NCBI RefSeq assembly: GCF_000003605.2
Contig: NW_003149775.1
Coordinates: forward strand, 150,835 to 175,730
Direction: 5' to 3'
From: Saccoglossus kowalevskii
Lineage: Eukaryota; Hemichordata; Enteropneusta; Harrimaniidae
Length of the DNA stretch: 24,896 nucleotides
The notes beneath the pieces were generated by a model. The model was not told the origin of the DNA, searched no databases, and saw nothing but the letters and a program-made list of their open reading frames with translations. Shown one piece after another: positions 20,184 to 24,896 of this stretch. Position 1 is the stretch's first letter; every line of letters begins with the position of its first letter. The position numbers were made by a program, and so were the translations under genes.

Positions 20184-21128
20184 TTAAGGTAGCGAGACTA
20201 TTATTCGTGTTGAAAAATACGATTTTCACATTTATTTATTAATTGATGAAATATACTATAAACTTTCGTATGATAAAGTCAACATAACATAGAATGTCAT
20301 GTAAGTTGGTTAAAATGTGGATTTTCTGAAGGAAAGCAGGGCAGCCTCAGTAGTGTTTTCCAAAATCAACAACATAGATTTAATCTGTGTGCCTATAAGT
20401 TTCAAAGATTACCCAAGACAAAGCAAAACAATAAATGTTTCCAAACACTTGAATGGTTTGTCCCGACCCTGTTTGTTTCAAAGATTCGTCATTTGCATAT
20501 GAATTTGTCAGACACAAGGTCACACAGCCACTGAAAAAATCATTGATTTTGGTGTTCTCATCTGCCGGTTTTATCCAATTATAGCTATCCCATACCTTTA
20601 TTTGTTTGATTTCCAATAGCCTTAGACATTTGGATGCCCCTACACATGTTAAAACAGACCTTGCAGGGAAAACAAATCGATTGTGCCAATAAACAAGCTT
20701 GAACATTTTTGCTGTGAATTCATGGACGTTTTTTAGGAGTTTATTTTTTTCAAAATACAAGGTCTTTAACAAAAATAACGTATACTTATTGTAACACCAA
20801 ATGCGACTAAAACGGAAATTAAAATTCAGCACACTTTTTAAAACGCATTGCTTGAATAAAACTGACAAGACACATTCAATTTACCAGACTATTGAACAAC
20901 TAGGAAAATTAAAAAAAACACTTCTTATCACCAGCATAAATGCGTAATTATTCCTTTACAGAAAAAAGTAATTTTTTACCTTTGATTGAGTAACACGTCG
21001 TAGAATGTAGATAAAGGCATGAAAAACACACTTTTGAAAAGTGTCAAGTCTGGCGATTCTTTTTCTGGTAATTTAATCACAATTAGAAGATGAAAACAAG
21101 TATGTAAATAATAGTCTCGCTACATTAA
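20184..21128. mobile_element. Non-autonomous DNA transposon with TTAA target site
   Basis: The ends are GGTAGCGAGACTATTATT (20188-20205) and, inverted, TGTAGCGAGACTATTATT (21124-21107), matching at 17 of 18 positions. TTAA lies directly outside both (20184-20187 and 21125-21128). The body of 937 bp carries no recognisable transposase. TTAA target duplication is the mark of the piggyBac and Kolobok superfamilies. The termini do not begin with the CCC usual in piggyBac, so I leave the class open. The allied copy 1 has no such insert, which supports true insertion. Confidence 0.75.
20380..20868 (-). CDS. Unrecognised 162-residue open frame inside the TTAA element
   Basis: The frame starts MSVLFKQCVLKSVLNFNFRF and ends FETYRHTD. 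It contains six Cys, many aromatic residues and no domain that I know. It has no catalytic DDE/D arrangement visible and no splice context. Its length is above that of most chance frames here, and it occupies over half of the element, so it could be a remnant of the element's own gene. Chance remains likely. Confidence 0.2.
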   Translation of the reverse strand: MSVLFKQCVLKSVLNFNFRFSRIWCYNKYTLFLLKTLYFEKNKLLKNVHEFTAKMFKLVYWHNRFVFPARSVLTCVGASKCLRLLEIKQIKVWDSYNWIKPADENTKINDFFSGCVTLCLTNSYANDESLKQTGSGQTIQVFGNIYCFALSWVIFETYRHTD

Positions 21129-21483
21129 GCCCGTGTTTAGTCAGTACATCATTTTGCAATAAAATATAAAAATATAATAAGAAATAGTTTAAAAAATACT
21201 AAAATGCTAATGATATTTATAAAATGAGTTGTTTCAGAATATTTAACCAAATATCGACACAGCTATAAAAACGAGACAACGACGAGACAGTAAGAATTCA
21301 CCAACTAAGAGCAGGCAATATGTATCTGCACGATGTCTCCATCCTATGCTGTCAACGCTGGACCCACACCAGCTCTTCTTCTTGCTGAACAGTATTGACA
21401 TCATACACACATTACCACACATCGATCGCTTCAGCGACATCACCATTTATGTAAAGTTTGTGAGAACTTTAAGAATCACATAC

Positions 21484-21568
21484 CTTCTCGACTAGTTGCA
21501 AATCTTCGGACAGTAGTGTAAAACCAAGCAAGAGGCTAACTATTAGTAACGCTCATGTACGTCACCAT
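21484..21568 (-). pseudogene. Relic of the signal-peptide exon (copy 2)
   Basis: It has the same start (ATGGTGACGTACATG) and the same position as exon 1, and a good donor GAGAAG|GTATGT. It is nine bases longer, and the frame from the ATG meets TAG at codon 11. In a neighbouring frame it would read SLLLGFTLLSEDLQLVEK, signal-peptide-like, so an indel near the start broke it. Confidence 0.5.
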
Positions 21569-21774
21569 GGACACAAACATAAACAACACTCATTGCTTGC
21601 TCATACTTTCCAAGTATTCTGTACACGAGCAAACAAACATGTACTCGTGAGACAAAATAATCGATTTCACAGGTGAATCAAAGTTCAACACGTCAAAATG
21701 TCTGTTATGTCATACCTGATTTGTGTATTTATGTGTGGTCTATTCAATTACAACTTACTGAATGAAATGAAAAC

Positions 21775-22120
21775 ACATTTTCACCGCCATAGCGAACACA
21801 TTCTCGCTACCCTGGGACTAGTGCAATGCGAAAGGCATTATCACTATCCCGGTACTAGTGTATTCACACATTCTCATAAGCCAAGAATTAGAGCCATGTA
21901 AAACACATTTTACTACCCTGGGAGTAGAGCTCTGCAGAACAAATTCTCACAATCCTGGGGCTAGTGAATGGCAAAACATATCCTCAATACCCTGCGATTA
22001 ATGCATGGGAAACCAAATTCTCACTACTCTCGGGCTATCGCTCTATGGAACACACTCTCACATCCCTGGGACTAACACAGTGCAAAGCACATTTTCACTA
22101 CCCTGGGACTAGCGCATTGT
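21775..22120. repeat. Cluster of ~39 bp repeat
   Basis: About nine units, several close to ACACATTCTCACTACCCTGG followed by GACTAGTGCATTGC. Equivalent to the cluster at 13800-14125. The plus-strand frames over it are array products. Confidence 0.8.
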
Positions 22121-22130
22121 CCAAAGACAT

Positions 22131-24013
22131 CAAGTCTGTAGAGCTGTAGCTTATAATATAGAAAGTCCTACAGACCGTTTATGAATATATTTTTGCATCA
22201 AATGTCGATAACGATGGATGAAAAGTCAAGGAAGTTTGTGCGCACATATATCCCACTGATTTATCCACATTTAAAAGGCAAATAATCGTCAGCCCAAAAC
22301 GCTACTTTGTCCAGAGATGATTTCGGGTTATATCAATTACGGCGCTGTTGTGTTTTTGGTTATTGCGTGTTTGTGACAGTAAGTACTGTCTTGACTATCG
22401 AAGGCAAAATAAGTGGCCTTAATAGATTGTTTTCACGACCAAGTGCGTTACGTGTATATCATTCACTGGCCTACTTGAATCACAAAGAAAGCGGCTAAAA
22501 ATGTCAACATATAAAAGAAACTGAGTAATCCATAAAATTGCTCCCGGCATTTATTGTTTAGTGTAAAATGCATAGATTGTATTTCATACATTCGTAGATT
22601 ATATTTACAAATATTTCCACCTGATGTCAAACTCTTCCATTTATTTTATCATGAAATGGTGCCAGCATCACAATGAATAACCATGATTTTTCGATACACA
22701 AGTGGAGGTGACTACCTACCTATATTACAGTACAATACCTTATAATACCTGTCTGAATGGTGACTCCCATGCAGAATCAACCCGTGATGACCTGTGATAC
22801 AGACCTGTGATCAATAGCGCCATCTGTAGGCGATGTCATCGTTAATAAAATGGTGTCTCGGTAGTGGACTTTGATTTGAGGTCAAGGGGATCACCGCCAC
22901 TGTGCGATTGACTGCATGAAACAGATTTTATAGGACGAGCTTACGTCAAAATTTAGGAAAATCTCTGAGCTTGGTAAGTGACAAATATTTACAATTAAAG
23001 TGTAATCGTCAGACATTAATGTTTGTGAAGTTACAGATCCCTTGAAATTACAAATAATACGTATGAATACCTGTCAGACGGCTTGTGTTTTCTCAGCAGC
23101 GTGCAATTGAAATTTTCAATCTCTGTTTTCTAGCATTGCACATGTTTAGAATAAGGGTTGGCAATATTCTCACGGTAGAATGTCTCTTCGATTGCATCAA
23201 CATTATTACGTTATTATTTTCAATATATTAGTTATAATAACAGGACATGTTTTTGACTCCCGTATGTGAAAAAAACAATGGGAGTGTTATTGCAAGACTA
23301 TTACCCCATAAATATTAGTTAGTGTTGACATATAGTAGTGGGTTTCTAAATAGCTTGACGATTTAGTCCAGTCAATATATGCCAAGACCTAGAACAAACT
23401 GCAACAGAAAGTCTGTTTGCATAAAATAGACAACCAACCTCCCCTAAACATCATATCAAAAATGTAGAAAAATGTAGGCAGTGGAAAATTGCTAATTTGC
23501 ATATATTCAAAATAGCCGCAAAATTAGGCAAATTTACACCAGAATAAGTAAATAGCTTCGCATTATAAATTTAATTTTGACATGTGTACAGTCACGTGGA
23601 TGTGGTGATACATTTTTTACACAATTATAGGATGAGTGCCTTGATAAATGATGTCAATTTACTAAAATAGCCGAAATTTTGAATAGAACATACCGGAAAC
23701 AGAACAGTGCCACCATTAAGTATTCACTCGCTCATATACATCAAATTACATTCTAGCATAACACGTAATAACGTAAACATGGTGATGTTTTAAATAAATG
23801 TAATCATATATTCATGGACTAGACTTGTCTTACACATAATATGAGTATGAGAATGACAATAATGATTTAATTTCAACCAATCATCAATGATAGCAATTGT
23901 GATCAACAAATATTAGGTAAAACAAGCAGTCATATTATCTCTAATCGTGTAAGTGTATTATCGCAACGTATTTACATCAATACACGCTCACAACCAGTTC
24001 TTTAGGATTGAAT
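22131..24013. other. Gene-free, AT-rich
   Basis: No exon was identified with confidence. Near 22860-22980 there is an AGGTCA half-site, a TTACGTCA (CRE-like) site and a strong donor (CTTG|GTAAGTGAC at 22974), which could belong to an untranslated first exon on the plus strand. From 23200 to 24000 the sequence is AT-rich without structure that I can see. Confidence 0.4.
22815..22832 (-). promoter_or_regulatory. CTCF-like motif
   Basis: The minus strand reads CGCCTACAGATGGCGCTA, close to the bilaterian CTCF core (CCANNAGATGGCGC). CTCF binds such sites as an insulator or loop anchor. Motif match only. It lies in the gene-free stretch between the duplicated region and the pseudogene at the right edge. 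Confidence 0.3.
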
Positions 24014-24896
24014 TTATTCTTCATCAATATTATTTGTAGAAACAGTTGAGTTTGTACAGCTAACACCCTTACATTCGCCACATGCGAAGGAACATTCTAG
24101 ACCATGGTTCTTGCAAGTGCATCTTCTGGAATGACAATCTGATTTGCAGTTACATTTAATCATCTTTAGAAGATACTCTGGAGCAGCTGCCAAATCAGTT
24201 GTTTTCGCTTCATAATGATCTTCGACTTAACCCATCCACAGTCTTGAGGATTTAAGTTGTCACAGTTTCCTATCCATTGCTGAATTTGAAAATAAACACG
24301 AGCACTGTGATAGCGAGCAGCAGCAGCTGTTGGTGGAATATTATGAACCTGTACTGTATTGATACTAGTATATACTTTTGCAGTTTATCCAACCCCTCTT
24401 CTGGATCACCACCATACAAAGAACATAGAGCTCTCTCACCAGCTACATAGATTTCTTCCATAGATGATTCTCTAGTAAATACATAAGCCTGCTTTTTGTG
24501 ATCAGGATCACTCTTTAATTTTCGTAGTGCTACTCCTTTCCCAATGCCAAATAACCATGACGTTGTATCGCATCTAGAAATAGCATGGACAAATGGCAAC
24601 AACTGGCACATCTCAGGTCCTAGTACATTCTTAAGCCAATTTATATTCCATAGTCTTTATTTCTTTGATGTCTGTCTACCTTCTGTTCTAAAAATAATAG
24701 GGAAAGTCTTTACATTAGCATGTACACACAGTAGGACTAACAGATCTGTATCTTCTCCTATCAGAGTAGTGGCACATTTGGTGGCCGAGGATATTGCTGT
24801 CTGAGCAATAAGTAAGTCAGCATCCTCTTCTGCATGGATTGTTTTGAAGCCATCTTCCTGCAATTTTTCACTGAGCATGTTGATGAACTTCTTCTT
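24014..24896 (-). pseudogene. Broken member of a multicopy invertebrate family (GEDTDLL / CDTTS / Cys-rich tail)
   Basis: The frame enters from the right edge (KKKFINMLSEKLQ) and shows HAEEDADLLIAQTA, GEDTDLLVLL, VHAISRCDTTSWLFGIGKG and YGGDPEEGLDKLQ. After a frame change follow PPTAAAARYHSARVYFQIQQW and CGWV. After a second, KMIKCNCKSDCHSRRC and GLECSFACGECKGVSC end in TAA at 24016-24014. Uncharacterised proteins with this order are common in corals, molluscs and other invertebrates. The conserved acidic residues suggest a PIN/FEN-like nuclease fold, but that is inference. Breaks: an in-frame TAA at 24659-24657, a frameshift in an A-run near 24376-24382, and another near 24222-24232. The first half is outside the window. 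Confidence 0.75.

Larger units (their letters stand above)
19565..22130. repeat. Segmental duplication, copy 2 (interrupted)
   Basis: Co-linear with 12660-14130, on the same strand. It is longer because a 937 bp element (20188-21124) sits inside it. Sequence on either side resumes homology with copy 1 (CACTTGATGTAAATGAACACG at left, GCCCGTGTTTAGTCA at right). A further ~50 bp left of the insertion is absent from copy 1. Confidence 0.85.

Overview
The window is nuclear DNA from an animal, probably a marine invertebrate, though the phylum cannot be fixed. It is AT-rich and has small exons with GT/AG borders, large introns full of minisatellites, a decayed BEL/Pao retrotransposon, a non-autonomous DNA transposon and an eroded member of a multicopy invertebrate gene family. 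No bacterial operon, CRISPR array, rRNA or recognisable tRNA was seen.

Left part (1-4300). A minus-strand first exon that looks like a ZAD/CRLC zinc-finger exon starts at 913. A compact promoter-like stretch with two opposed CCAAT boxes lies behind it, and the gene would run off the left edge. After about 1.7 kb without genes there is a 61-62 bp minisatellite (about 2731-4250).

Centre (4303-13744, minus strand). Five exons join with consistent phases (1-0-1-0) and encode a predicted 300-residue secreted protein that I do not recognise. It has a signal peptide, then alternating short beta-rich and helical modules. The beta motif occurs three times and the helical motif twice, with a Pro/Thr-rich linker between the two halves. 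The introns hold unrelated tandem arrays with periods of about 43, 61, 90 and 140 bp. Inside the intron before exon 4 there is a possible second promoter: two perfect three-unit heat-shock elements, a TATA box, and a small exon (6321-6414) with a hydrophobic N-terminus whose phase fits exon 4. A broken copy of the end of exon 4 lies at 5768-5825.

Right part (12660-24896). The segment carrying the signal-peptide exon exists in three copies: intact at 13.7 kb, and relics at 14.4 and 21.5 kb. Clusters of a ~39 bp repeat surround them. The 19.6-22.1 kb copy was split by a 937 bp element with 18 bp terminal inverted repeats and TTAA at both ends. Between the copies lies a minus-strand BEL/Pao wreck (15035-18520) that keeps the order gag, protease, RT, RNase H, integrase, with many breaks and internal deletions. 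At the right edge (24014-24896) is a minus-strand pseudogene of a multicopy family with acidic motifs, a CDTTS motif and a Cys-rich C-terminus.

All gene calls are read by eye from translations, motifs and splice logic. No database search or expression data was available.
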